This document shows, one piece after another, positions 29,872-38,368 of a stretch of 64,000 nucleotides of DNA (positions are counted from its first letter, which is position 1; each line of letters begins with the position of its first letter). The stretch comes from Arenicellaceae bacterium (GTDB lineage: Bacteria > Pseudomonadota > Gammaproteobacteria > Arenicellales > Arenicellaceae). The position numbers and the translations under genes were made by a program. The stretch covers positions 62,001 to 126,000 of the forward strand of contig JAQWNC010000015.1 in NCBI GenBank assembly GCA_029246505.1, written 5' to 3'. Under the pieces are notes generated by a model. The model was not told the origin of the DNA. It saw only the letters and a program-made list of their open reading frames with translations, and did not search any database.

Positions 29872-30561
29872 ATGAGCAAAGTATTTTTCACCCATCATCT
29901 GTTTGATTTTTTGGCTGAGCTAGAAAAAAATAATACTCGCGACTGGTTTAACACCAATAAATATCGCTATATTGAGTATGTGCGCGAACCGATGCTAGAC
30001 TTTATCGAAGCCTTGGGTAAACCATTGCTTGAAATTAGTGAGTACTTTGTCGCAGACCCGCGCGGAAACGGTGGATCAATGTTTCGCATCTACCGCGATA
30101 CCCGATTCTCAAAAGATAAAACGCCGTATAAAACGCATGTCAGCATGCAATTACGACATGAAGCAGGCAGGGATGCGCATGCCCCAGGCTTTTATTTACA
30201 GCTTAAACCGGGTGGCTGTACGTTAAGTGGAGGCATATATCGAGGCGATAACGCAGCATTGAATATGATTCGTGAACGTATAGTAGCCAAGACAGAACAA
30301 TGGGACTCTTTGCAATCTGATAGTATCTTCGCCCAATCGTTTGGTCATATCTACGGGGAAGGCCTGAAACGCGTCCCTCGGGGTTTTGATAAACAACACC
30401 CTTGCGCAGAAGATTTAAAACGCAAAACATTCTTCGTGCGTTATGAGTTTGATGACGAACTCGCTTTATCTAACGAATTTATAAGCGAAACTACGCGTCT
30501 TTTTTCGGCTGCATCGCCCTTTATGCACTTTATTACCAGCGCAATTGGTCTAAGATATTGA
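29872..30561 (+). CDS. DUF2461 family protein
   Basis: A 229-residue member of the DUF2461 family: FLAELEKNNTRDWF near the start, followed by FRIYRDTRFSKDKTPYKTH and GFYLQLKPGG, the family's most conserved stretches. I start at the ATG at 29872; the longer version begins at TTG (29854) and adds six residues. Function unknown; probably cytoplasmic, with no signal. Confidence 0.9.
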   Translation: MSKVFFTHHLFDFLAELEKNNTRDWFNTNKYRYIEYVREPMLDFIEALGKPLLEISEYFVADPRGNGGSMFRIYRDTRFSKDKTPYKTHVSMQLRHEAGRDAHAPGFYLQLKPGGCTLSGGIYRGDNAALNMIRERIVAKTEQWDSLQSDSIFAQSFGHIYGEGLKRVPRGFDKQHPCAEDLKRKTFFVRYEFDDELALSNEFISETTRLFSAASPFMHFITSAIGLRY

Positions 30562-30617
30562 GCCCAGACACTACTTATGTAGTTAACACGTTACTACTTT
30601 AAGCCAATGGAAATTTG

Positions 30618-31151
30618 ATGTTTCGACTTATCCCCGTATTTCTACTCATTACCAGCTTGACTAGCTGTGTTACCGCTCCGCCAGAAACTACAGATTGGCC
30701 AAGCGATTTACCGCCTCGTGCGCTTTACGAAACCGCATGGGCACAGGACATGGGTAACCAAAAAGTGCAAAGTCTTAACAGCTACCTAAGATGGGTGCTG
30801 CGCTTCTATCAAGGGTGGCCAGTGTACGACTACGGGTGGTTGGACATTACTCGCGACGTGTTGACCTCCATGAAGGACCCTGTGGAAAAGGAGTTAGTCA
30901 CGCAGCGTTTGGTCGAAATGGGCCAGCTGATATCTCTTGAGTGGTCAAAAGATTCGTCAGATCGCTATATTCGCACGCCAACAATTAACGCCTGGGGTGA
31001 TGCGCTGCGTGAGGCCGTTGAACGCGAAGAAGTACAGGTTTTAACCAATCGAATATTTGAAGATATTGATCAACTGGCCAATCAGCAACTATCAATAAGC
31101 AACATCACGTTAAAACGATACTATGACATTGAAGAAGAAGACTTTTTTTAG
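30618..31151 (+). CDS. Uncharacterised lipoprotein
   Basis: A 177-residue protein with a lipoprotein signal (MFRLIPVFLLITSLTSC). The mature part is rich in aromatic residues (WVLRFYQGWPVYDYGWLD) and ends in an acidic tail (EEEDFF). I do not recognise the family. It follows the DUF2461 gene on the same strand by 56 bp and is convergent with the trypsin-like gene. Confidence 0.75.
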   Translation: MFRLIPVFLLITSLTSCVTAPPETTDWPSDLPPRALYETAWAQDMGNQKVQSLNSYLRWVLRFYQGWPVYDYGWLDITRDVLTSMKDPVEKELVTQRLVEMGQLISLEWSKDSSDRYIRTPTINAWGDALREAVEREEVQVLTNRIFEDIDQLANQQLSISNITLKRYYDIEEEDFF

Positions 31152-31230
31152 CGCTCTCGCGACTTATAACGTCGGCAAAAGTGCTCATATATTTCTAAGT
31201 AGATCGCTTGGTGAATTTTAGCTACACCAC

Positions 31231-32151
31231 CTAATTCAATATCCTCGTCGGGCTCAATTGAAACAAATGTCGATCAATGGAGTTCAACATGTACTCCTTT
31301 TTAGTACCTTGCCGCTCAATCGCTAACGGTACCACAACCCCGGCTTCACCAAGCGACCACACGCTTCTAAAAAACTCTGCTAACTGTCCAACCGGCTCCC
31401 CGTCGACCGATAATACAATATCTCCGGGCTCAATCCCTGCAAGGTGTGCCGGGCAATCTTTATATATTCCAACCATGACCAGTTGACCCTGATAATCCTG
31501 CACAAATGTTCCCATCCATGGCCGCGGTGTCCCCGATGCTCGACCTTGCTCTCGCATAAACTGCAGTTCATCTCCTTCCAAACTAAAGGGAACAAACATA
31601 TTGCCTTGCATTACTATATTGCTCGCAGTGTGTACTTCGGTCGCTAGCGACCCAATTCCACATAACTCACCGCGTTCGTTTAGCAAGGCACTCCCAGACC
31701 AGTCTTCAATTTCCGGTGCTGTAAATAGGGCTTCATCCAACACATATTCCCAACGACCAACAAACTCTCGTTTGCCAATGACTGCGCAATCTATTGAGTT
31801 GAATGCATTCGTCGCCTGTAAGGCTTTGCCAGGAACCACCTTATCCAAAAATGCGGCTCGAAGCCAGTGGTTACCGATAGGTACAACCGGTTTTAGTATC
31901 GCAAGCCCTAAATCAAAATCGTGCGCCACAACCCAGGCTTGCGACACCTGGCCTAAGTGATTGGTTAACCAGATTTCTTCAGCATCGAGCACCAAATAAC
32001 CAATCGTCACTAATAAACCATCTTCTGAAATTCGTACCGCAGTCCCTTCGCGTTCAGTGCCGAGCAAATTAGCCGTAGTGGCATCGTCAGGGACAATCGC
32101 CTTTATGCTTACTATAGCCTTGTTTGGTGCTTCGGTTTGACTAACACTCAT
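31231..32151 (-). CDS. Trypsin-like (S1C/DegP-type) protein with PDZ domain, catalytic His missing
   Basis: The 306 residues form a DegP/HtrA-type fold: a protease-like domain (1-200) and a C-terminal PDZ domain (about 205-295; AGIEPGDIVLSVDGEPV). The aspartate context is present (DFDLGLAIL) and a serine lies in DWSGSALL where active enzymes have GNSGG. The segment that should carry the catalytic histidine (TNxHV) reads TIGYLV, so the triad is incomplete. There is no signal peptide. It may be a scaffold or regulator and not a protease. Confidence 0.8.
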   Translation of the reverse strand: MSVSQTEAPNKAIVSIKAIVPDDATTANLLGTEREGTAVRISEDGLLVTIGYLVLDAEEIWLTNHLGQVSQAWVVAHDFDLGLAILKPVVPIGNHWLRAAFLDKVVPGKALQATNAFNSIDCAVIGKREFVGRWEYVLDEALFTAPEIEDWSGSALLNERGELCGIGSLATEVHTASNIVMQGNMFVPFSLEGDELQFMREQGRASGTPRPWMGTFVQDYQGQLVMVGIYKDCPAHLAGIEPGDIVLSVDGEPVGQLAEFFRSVWSLGEAGVVVPLAIERQGTKKEYMLNSIDRHLFQLSPTRILN

Positions 32152-32262
32152 ACTTTAAGTTTAACTTATCTCGGTTCAGGTAAAATTAGCGCTTTGCTCT
32201 GCCCCCAAATCACCGCTAAAATCGATATTAACAATAAATTGCATTCTAAAAGTCACTAAATC

Positions 32263-32481
32263 TTGCTGAACCCCAAAAACATCCAAAAACTCGCAGACTG
32301 GACGATGCCATTTGGGAAATATCGAGGGCACACGCTAATTGACCTACCTGAAGAGTATCTTTTATGGTTCGACAAAAAAGGCTTCCCAGAAGGTGAACTT
32401 GGAGCACTGATGCAATTAGCTCTCTCAATGCGAATTGATGGTCTGGAAGACGTTATTCGTCCGCTAAAGAGTAAAAAATAA
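32263..32481 (+). CDS. DUF3820 family small protein
   Basis: The 72 residues match DUF3820: MPFGKYRGHTLIDLPEEYL followed by WF and a helical tail. Relatives are annotated as quorum-sensing-regulated factors, but the role is not established. The frame begins with TTG at 32263; no ATG lies upstream in frame, and the inner ATG (codon 15) would remove conserved N-terminal residues, so TTG is likelier. Confidence 0.82.
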   Translation: MLNPKNIQKLADWTMPFGKYRGHTLIDLPEEYLLWFDKKGFPEGELGALMQLALSMRIDGLEDVIRPLKSKK

Positions 32482-32634
32482 CGATAACCCGCTCGTTTCG
32501 AGGTCTATATTGGGGCGCAATGGACCTCGGTTTTAAAACATAAAAAACGCCAGTATGGCCGGCGGTAATCGCGCTTCTCCGTAAGCTAATAGAAGAGAAG
32601 CTTAACTGTCCCGGAGTATTTCTGGAGATGGCTG

Positions 32635-33369
32635 TTACGGTGCAATCACGTCAAAAGTAAAAGTCTCGCAGCTATTCCCTGACACAGTGCCAAAATCACA
32701 ACTCAATGTCGGCGAAGAATACGTAAAATTGACATTACCACCGGGGTTGGTTGGTACGCCATATGTCGCACTCAAAGTATAGGTAGCAATTACATTTGTG
32801 GCGTCACCAATATAAGCAGTTTCGCAAGCGGTTAATGTAAAGCTTATTGCTTGACCAGTAGCAACTTGCGCAGGGGCTACCATCTTAACAATAGATACGT
32901 AGCAGGAAACTTAACCAGTCCATCAAAGTTGGAATACGAAGCATTAACTTCATCACCTATGCCATCGGTAGTCGTCTACCGCATCACCTTCGCTGTTAGT
33001 ATCCAAAAAGTCAGGTACGTCCTCACCATCAGTATTCTCGGGGGCTATAAAAATTCCACCAAATAACTGTGTACTCAAATCGTTAGTATTAAATAGCGCG
33101 ATTACGCCATCGTTAGAAAATCTGACTATTATTCCATCACTACCCGATTGCTCGTTATCCCAGTAGACATCAAAGACAGCCCCTACAAGTGCAGTACCGG
33201 TTAATGTAAAGTCCAAATTATCATCTGAGTCATGGTGAATTCTCTTATCGCTATTAGTGCTATAGCTGATATCGCCATCAAACAGTTTATTGAATGTGGG
33301 ACTGGTGGTAAGGTGATTTGGTAATGCTCCTGCAAGACTCAAGGTCGTTGTAGTCGTCGGGTTTTCTAC
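32635..33369 (-). pseudogene. Degenerate secreted-protein fragment
   Basis: Three consecutive pieces in shifted frames read as one protein: SLAGALPNHL to EGDAVDD (33342-32980), TDGIGDEVNASYSNFDGL in the next frame, then SIVKMVAPAQ to FTFDVIAP* (to 32635). The sequence is Asp/Gly/Thr-rich with a calcium-loop-like DVPDFLDTNSEGD, like modular extracellular proteins. At least two frameshifts break it, and it has no signal peptide of its own. Its upstream end abuts a glpK remnant, so the two were probably joined by a deletion. Confidence 0.7.
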
Positions 33370-33805
33370 CTCGTGTAATACCCAATAGACCTTACTAGCG
33401 GAAAAATATGGATCCAGAAGCAGGCCTGTTTATTACGCAACCATTTCTTCATGGCCAGCATCCTTAAGTGCTTTACGTAATTCTGCGGTCCGACGATCTT
33501 GTCAAACTATAGCCGGATAAATCAGAGTCAGGGTGTCGCGCTCCCAGATAAGCATCGTTTCCCGCTGATTAGTAATCCCAATTGATATGACTTCAAAACC
33601 CTTTTATTCGGCCTGCTGATATGCTTGCCGTGTGGTCACCAGAACCGTTTGCCAAATATCTTTCGGATTATGCTCAACTCAACCATTTAGGGGGTACAGC
33701 TGCTCAAACTCCTACCGTGAGACTAATACGATATTTCCTTTTTGATCAAACACAATCGCCCGGCTACTAGTGTCCCCTAGTCAATATCGCTGGTTTTTTA
33801 CTCAT
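33370..33805 (-). pseudogene. glpK: 5' remnant of glycerol kinase gene
   Basis: Starting at ATG 33805 (MSKKPAIL), the translation follows glycerol kinase: TSSRAIVFDQKGN, EFEQLYP, SIGITNQRET, QDRRTAELR, TGLLLDPYFSASK. It carries a 1-nt indel near the start and at least six nonsense codons, two of them TGA where the family has Trp (33679-33681 before VEH; 33502-33504 before QDRR). Only about 145 of roughly 495 codons remain, and the rest is replaced by the secreted-protein fragment. The gene is dead. Confidence 0.9.
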
Positions 33806-33999
33806 ATCTTGAATCTAACCCCACAGTAGTCTCTGCACTCAAATAGTTAATGCAGCACTGCAAAGTTTACTTAGTTTCAGACAAATAGATGGCATAAAAA
33901 AACGGCCTTGAATTGATCGGCAGCCGTTATTTCTAACCCAGATTTACTTCAATTAGCTCTGCTTAATATCACCTTTAAACAAAAATCTAGGTAATCAGA

Positions 34000-34033
34000 A
34001 ACCCGGTTATTCAGAACCCTGAATAACCGGGTT
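34000..34033 (-). terminator. Strong hairpin after the HiPIP gene
   Basis: A perfect 13-bp stem (ACCCGGTTATTC / GAATAACCGGGT, extended by one A-T pair) with an 8-nt loop, 6 bp beyond the HiPIP stop. There is no long U run, so it may stabilise the mRNA 3' end as much as terminate. Confidence 0.75.
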
Positions 34034-34039
34034 CCCATT

Positions 34040-34342
34040 TTATGGACGTTTAGCGTATGAAATGCACCAACCATCGGCTGTAACGTTCTTGCCTGGAAAT
34101 AAAGCACAAGGGCCGGCTACTTCTTCAACCTTCGTTACGTCTGTATACAAGATGCAATCCTTACAGTATGCACCTTCTATTGCAGATACTTCTACGTACT
34201 GAAGTGCTGCTGCAGTCGGATCATCAGTTGGAACCATCGGTAGGTCTTGAGCGAAAGCCACCCCGTCTTTCATCAAGGTAGATATTGGAACAACCAGTAC
34301 TCCAGCACCAACTACGGACAAAAATTTTCTGCGATCAGTCAT
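34040..34342 (-). CDS. High-potential iron-sulfur protein (HiPIP)
   Basis: A 100-residue precursor with a twin-arginine signal (DRRKFLSVVGAG, cleavage near AFAQ). The mature part has four cysteines in the HiPIP spacing: YCKDC, GPCALFPG and GWCISY, binding one 4Fe-4S cluster. HiPIPs are soluble periplasmic electron carriers, commonly donating to cytochrome oxidases or reaction centres. It stands alone with its own terminator, upstream of nothing related. Confidence 0.93.
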   Translation of the reverse strand: MTDRRKFLSVVGAGVLVVPISTLMKDGVAFAQDLPMVPTDDPTAAALQYVEVSAIEGAYCKDCILYTDVTKVEEVAGPCALFPGKNVTADGWCISYAKRP

Positions 34343-34521
34343 TTCGCTATCTCACTAATTATTAAATTGATTCAACATCCGGGAATATAGCATTCGGCGA
34401 GACTTTCACAACACTTTATAACGATTAAGTAATTGTTTTTATTAATGAAATTGAATCTCATTTGCAAGTCATTTCTATTTGCATTGACCAAAAGTGCACA
34501 AGGCCTTGATAGACATATATT

Positions 34522-35289
34522 TTATTCGCCTAATAAGTTTGAAAAAAAGCTGCTCAAAGCATTTTCTTTCCCCGCTTCCCAGGCTCTTAATGCTGCTGTT
34601 CCTATAATCGCAATGTCTGCATTGTCACCAATGAACCTGATATCGGCAGGCGAACTTACCCCAAACCCCACCGCCAACGGTAGATCCGTATATTGTTTAC
34701 AACGTTGCAAAAAATTAATCAGTTCGGGGCTCATGCTGGTAGCAGCACCGGTAACACCTTTACGGGCAACCGCGTACACAAACCCGTCAGCTGCCTCTGC
34801 CAACTCTTGAAGGCGAGAATCATGATTTGTTGGAGTCATAAGAACAATTGGTGAAAGCGACCTTTGCCGGGCACCCTCGAACAATGTGCACGCTTCTTCT
34901 ATAGGAAGGTCAGGCACTATAAAACCCATACCACCGGCTTGCTGCAAGCGATCAAGAAATTCAGCCTCGCCCATTTTGAACACAGTGTTGTAGTAACCCA
35001 TCATTAAAGTTTTAAACGAAAACTGATTATTCACCTTTCGCATAAATTCAAAGCAATCCTTAACACTTACACCCTGCTCAATGGCTATTTGGTTTGCCCG
35101 CACAAAGGCCGGGCCGTCAGCAGAAGGCTCAGAAAATGGGAACTGGAGTTCAACAATATCTACATTAAAACCTTGCATGATTTCCAACGCTTTTAGATTC
35201 TCTTCAAACGAAGGGTAACCGCACACAACATGGGTCATCACCAATGGCGATTTAGTTTTTTTGCGCTTAGCTATATATCCACTCAGCAT
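34522..35289 (-). CDS. trpA: Tryptophan synthase alpha chain
   Basis: Cleaves indole-3-glycerol phosphate to indole and passes it to TrpB. From ATG 35289 (MLSGYIAKRKK) the protein is 255 residues. The catalytic glutamate lies in DIVELQFPFSEP and the aspartate in SADGPAF; GFGVSSP binds phosphate. A start at 35385 would add 32 residues and overlap trpB, so I reject it. It follows trpB with a one-base gap. trpF, its usual partner in gammaproteobacteria, is not upstream. Confidence 0.95.
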   Translation of the reverse strand: MLSGYIAKRKKTKSPLVMTHVVCGYPSFEENLKALEIMQGFNVDIVELQFPFSEPSADGPAFVRANQIAIEQGVSVKDCFEFMRKVNNQFSFKTLMMGYYNTVFKMGEAEFLDRLQQAGGMGFIVPDLPIEEACTLFEGARQRSLSPIVLMTPTNHDSRLQELAEAADGFVYAVARKGVTGAATSMSPELINFLQRCKQYTDLPLAVGFGVSSPADIRFIGDNADIAIIGTAALRAWEAGKENALSSFFSNLLGE

Positions 35290-35290
35290 T

Positions 35291-36544
35291 TTAAATTCCG
35301 TATTCCACAGCTTTTTGCCGGATAAATTCACGCCACTTTTGATCATCAAGCGCATCAGCAATTGTGAAAATATCCTTATCACCACGACCCGACATGTTGA
35401 TCAATACTGATTCGTTCGGCGACATTTGTGCAGCCTCTTTAATCGCCTGTGCAAAGCCATGGCAACTTTCCAGCGCGGGAATTAACCCTTCAGTTTCCAT
35501 TGTTAGTTTTAGTGCTTCTGTTACCTCCTGATCGGTCACTGCCTCGAACCGAATTCGGCCTTTTTCCCATTGATCGACCAAAATCGGATTAACGCCAATA
35601 TAATCAAGCCCAGCAGCGACCGAATGGGTATGCATCATATTTCCATCTTCATTTTGTAAAAAATAGGTTTTATAGCCCTGCGCCACGCCTACTGAAGCAT
35701 CTTTATAGGCTAATCTAGCCGCGTGGTTACCGGCTCCAGGACCAAAACCTCCAGCCTCGCAGCCTACTAGCTCGACCTCTATATCATTAAAGAAGCCTTG
35801 AAATATCCCTATAGCATTTGATCCTCCGCCAACACATGCATATACGCGATTAGGCAAACTACCGTTGAGCACACGAAACTGTTCGCGTGCTTCGGTTCCG
35901 ATAATCGATTGAAACCAACTAACCATTTCAGGGAAAGGATGGGGGCCACAAGCGGTACCTAGTACATAGTGGGTGTCATCCATATTGGTTACCCAATCTC
36001 GCAAACACTCATTGATCGCGTCTTTTAGCGTTTGCTGCCCGTCTTCGACGGCAATGACTTCAGCCCCTAACTTCTCCATCCAAAACACGTTTGGTCGTTG
36101 ACGAGCGACATCAACCGCACCCATGTATATTTTGCACTTTAGGCCAAAGCGCGCAGCCATTGTCGCCGTAGCATAACCGTGCTGTCCCGCGCCAGTTTCT
36201 GCAATAACACGAGATTTTCCCATGCGTTTAACCAGCAATCCTTGGCCGAGTACATTGTTAATCTTGTGTGCCCCGGTCTGGTTTAGGTCCTCACGCTTTG
36301 CATAAATGCGCGCGCCCCCCAGATGCCTGGACAAGTTATCAAGACTGGTTACCGGTGTCGGCCGACCAGAATAGGAATGCAACAATTCGACATACTCTTG
36401 CCAAAAAGCTGGATCCTGTTTTGCGCTGCCAAATTCGCGCTTAAGATCCTCGATTGTTGTATGTAGAATTTCTGGAAGAAACGTACCACCGTACTGGCCG
36501 TAGTACCCCTCACGCCCATCATCATAGTCGAATAAGTCCATCAT
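35291..36544 (-). CDS. trpB: Tryptophan synthase beta chain
   Basis: The PLP enzyme condensing indole and serine. In 417 residues one sees GYYGQYGGTFLPE, the PLP lysine in GAHKINN, the catalytic glutamate in ETGAGQHG, the phosphate loop CVGGGSNAIG, and SGRGDKD at the C-terminus. It forms a two-gene trpBA operon. A structured 200-bp leader separates it from the divergent DUF218 gene. Confidence 0.97.
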   Translation of the reverse strand: MMDLFDYDDGREGYYGQYGGTFLPEILHTTIEDLKREFGSAKQDPAFWQEYVELLHSYSGRPTPVTSLDNLSRHLGGARIYAKREDLNQTGAHKINNVLGQGLLVKRMGKSRVIAETGAGQHGYATATMAARFGLKCKIYMGAVDVARQRPNVFWMEKLGAEVIAVEDGQQTLKDAINECLRDWVTNMDDTHYVLGTACGPHPFPEMVSWFQSIIGTEAREQFRVLNGSLPNRVYACVGGGSNAIGIFQGFFNDIEVELVGCEAGGFGPGAGNHAARLAYKDASVGVAQGYKTYFLQNEDGNMMHTHSVAAGLDYIGVNPILVDQWEKGRIRFEAVTDQEVTEALKLTMETEGLIPALESCHGFAQAIKEAAQMSPNESVLINMSGRGDKDIFTIADALDDQKWREFIRQKAVEYGI

Positions 36545-36555
36545 TTACGCCGCTT

Positions 36556-36633
36556 TTGTAGGTTGAAGCCCAATCGTAACCCGCTAAACGGCATATCCTA
36601 ACACTGGCTAGGATTACCGCACAGAGCCTACAA
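36556..36633 (-). promoter_or_regulatory. Structured leader upstream of trpB (candidate)
   Basis: On the minus strand TTGTAGG (36633-36627) can pair with CCTACAA (36562-36556), enclosing a 6-bp hairpin ATCCTA / TAGGAT (36614-36595) and a small CCG / CGG hairpin. The closing arm ends about 11 bp before the trpB start, where it could affect ribosome access. No run of Trp codons is visible, so this is not a classical trp attenuator. Confidence 0.4.
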
Positions 36634-36746
36634 TTACACTTCTGTTATCATAAATAGACTTTAATTCGAGAAGTAAGGCATGGTGAGCTCCCTACACCAA
36701 GCGATAACGAAGATCCCTATTACCTAGAAAGCATCGAGGCACCCGA

Positions 36747-37535
36747 ATGTACGTAACCCTGTCAAAACTGATTGCTGTCTTCATTTATCCATCAGGATTA
36801 ATCCTAATTCTCGGTTTGCTTGGTTTATGTTTATTTTTAGCCAAGCGCGCTCGTGCTGCACAAAAAGCCTTGGTTGCCGCTTTGCTGGTATTTCTAATTG
36901 CAGCCAACCCGTTAGTTGCGGGATGGCTACTGAATTCCCTGGAGAAAGACTTCCCTCCACTAAACCCTAACAGCGCACCTTATGCAGATGTAATTGTACT
37001 CCTGGGCGGCGGGCTAGGCTTACCTCTACCGCCACGAAAGACCCCGCAGCTAGTATCCGGGTCTGATCGCCTATGGCAAGCAGCACAGCTTTACAATGCG
37101 GGCCGAGCCCCCTATTTGTTGATAGCGGGTGGTAATGTATTTTCTGCTCCTGGTTTCGAAGCTGAAGCTCACTATTCCGCCGAGGTACTTACTACGTGGG
37201 GTGTCCCACGTGAAAAAATTCTCATCGAGTCGCGTAGCCGCACCACTCAACAAAATGCTGAAAATATTGCGCCTATGCTAAATACGCTCAACGCACGTAA
37301 AATTTTATTAGTGACCTCGGCATATCACATGCGCCGCTCGATCAGGACCTTCCGAAAAAAGCTATCTAACGAAGTCGAGATTATTCCAGCCAGCGCAGAT
37401 GTGGTTGTAACTCATAATCCAAACGGAAACGCTCCATCTTTATTTAGCTATCTGCCTCATCCAGGCGCCTTCAGCGGAACCCAACGCGCACTGCATGAAT
37501 ATTTCGGAATATTATACTACTGGCTCAATGATTAG
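36747..37535 (+). CDS. YdcF/ElyC-type DUF218 membrane protein
   Basis: The 262 residues begin with two membrane spans (about 13-31 and 38-58), followed by a DUF218 domain: DVIVLLGGG, GSDRLWQAAQLYNAG, IESRSRTTQQNAEN and VTSAYHMRRS. ElyC of E. coli, with the same architecture, affects envelope lipid-carrier metabolism. GAGG precedes the ATG. Paralogue identity is uncertain. Confidence 0.88.
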   Translation: MYVTLSKLIAVFIYPSGLILILGLLGLCLFLAKRARAAQKALVAALLVFLIAANPLVAGWLLNSLEKDFPPLNPNSAPYADVIVLLGGGLGLPLPPRKTPQLVSGSDRLWQAAQLYNAGRAPYLLIAGGNVFSAPGFEAEAHYSAEVLTTWGVPREKILIESRSRTTQQNAENIAPMLNTLNARKILLVTSAYHMRRSIRTFRKKLSNEVEIIPASADVVVTHNPNGNAPSLFSYLPHPGAFSGTQRALHEYFGILYYWLND

Positions 37536-37564
37536 CCTGACCAATAAGCGACTTCCTCAGCGCT

Positions 37565-38368
37565 CTATTCGAATTGATTTTTTAACCGAAAGCAGCGTAA
37601 TTTCTCAGAGCTCGAAGACGTGAGGCTTACTACATATTCTTCAAACAACAATTGAGTCAAATACCAGTTATTTGTATCTACCTCAAATGCTAGATTTGCT
37701 ATCCCTAAATCAGTAGCAACTTCTACTTCATTCATTTTGTAATTTACGCCAACTCCGATTGCCTTCCCATAGCTCTCCTTTCTCGTCCAGGCAGCTAAAA
37801 ACCGCTGACTAATAATCTGACTGGGGATATCGTCTGGTAAACTCGCAATTTCTTCGGCCTCCGCTAGCGAGAATTTTCGTTGTAAAATTCGCTGATAGTC
37901 TGGCTTGCGCGATAAATGTTCAATATCTATACCCAGCTCCCCTGAGCCACCAAACGCATAAACAACCATGTCTTGGGTATCTGAATAATTGAACCAGGGA
38001 CCACTACAGAAATCCACCAACGCCGGTTTACCGAATTCACCAAAGGCTAGCCTGATATCACATGCATTCCTGCCAAGATAAATCCCCAACAACTTGCGTA
38101 GAACAATGCGGCCATGTAAATAATAGCTTTTTTGATGAACGGATAGACGAGCATATTTTTCAGATTCGCGCGCGCTCAGCCATGATAAATATGTTTCCTC
38201 TTGTTCGCCGAGCTTGTTCGAGTTTTCGCCTTCCATGAGCTGTGCAAGATTCATTGCCCACAGGTGAACTTCCCCCTTAGCCAACTTGGGTTGCTCACTA
38301 GAATCTAGCGCCACAGATTCCCACTCGACGTCATGGGAAGCTATACCGTGTGCCGAGCGCGTCGTCAC
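37565..38368 (-). CDS. 4'-phosphopantetheinyl transferase superfamily protein
   Basis: A 267-residue Sfp-like enzyme that would transfer phosphopantetheine from CoA to a carrier protein. The two signature motifs are present: GIDIEHLSR (Mg-binding Asp/Glu) and AAWTRKESYGKAIG. It overlaps the end of ilvA by 4 bp (ATGA), so the two are co-transcribed. No polyketide or peptide synthetase is in the window, so its carrier-protein partner is unknown. Confidence 0.9.
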   Translation of the reverse strand: MTTRSAHGIASHDVEWESVALDSSEQPKLAKGEVHLWAMNLAQLMEGENSNKLGEQEETYLSWLSARESEKYARLSVHQKSYYLHGRIVLRKLLGIYLGRNACDIRLAFGEFGKPALVDFCSGPWFNYSDTQDMVVYAFGGSGELGIDIEHLSRKPDYQRILQRKFSLAEAEEIASLPDDIPSQIISQRFLAAWTRKESYGKAIGVGVNYKMNEVEVATDLGIANLAFEVDTNNWYLTQLLFEEYVVSLTSSSSEKLRCFRLKNQFE

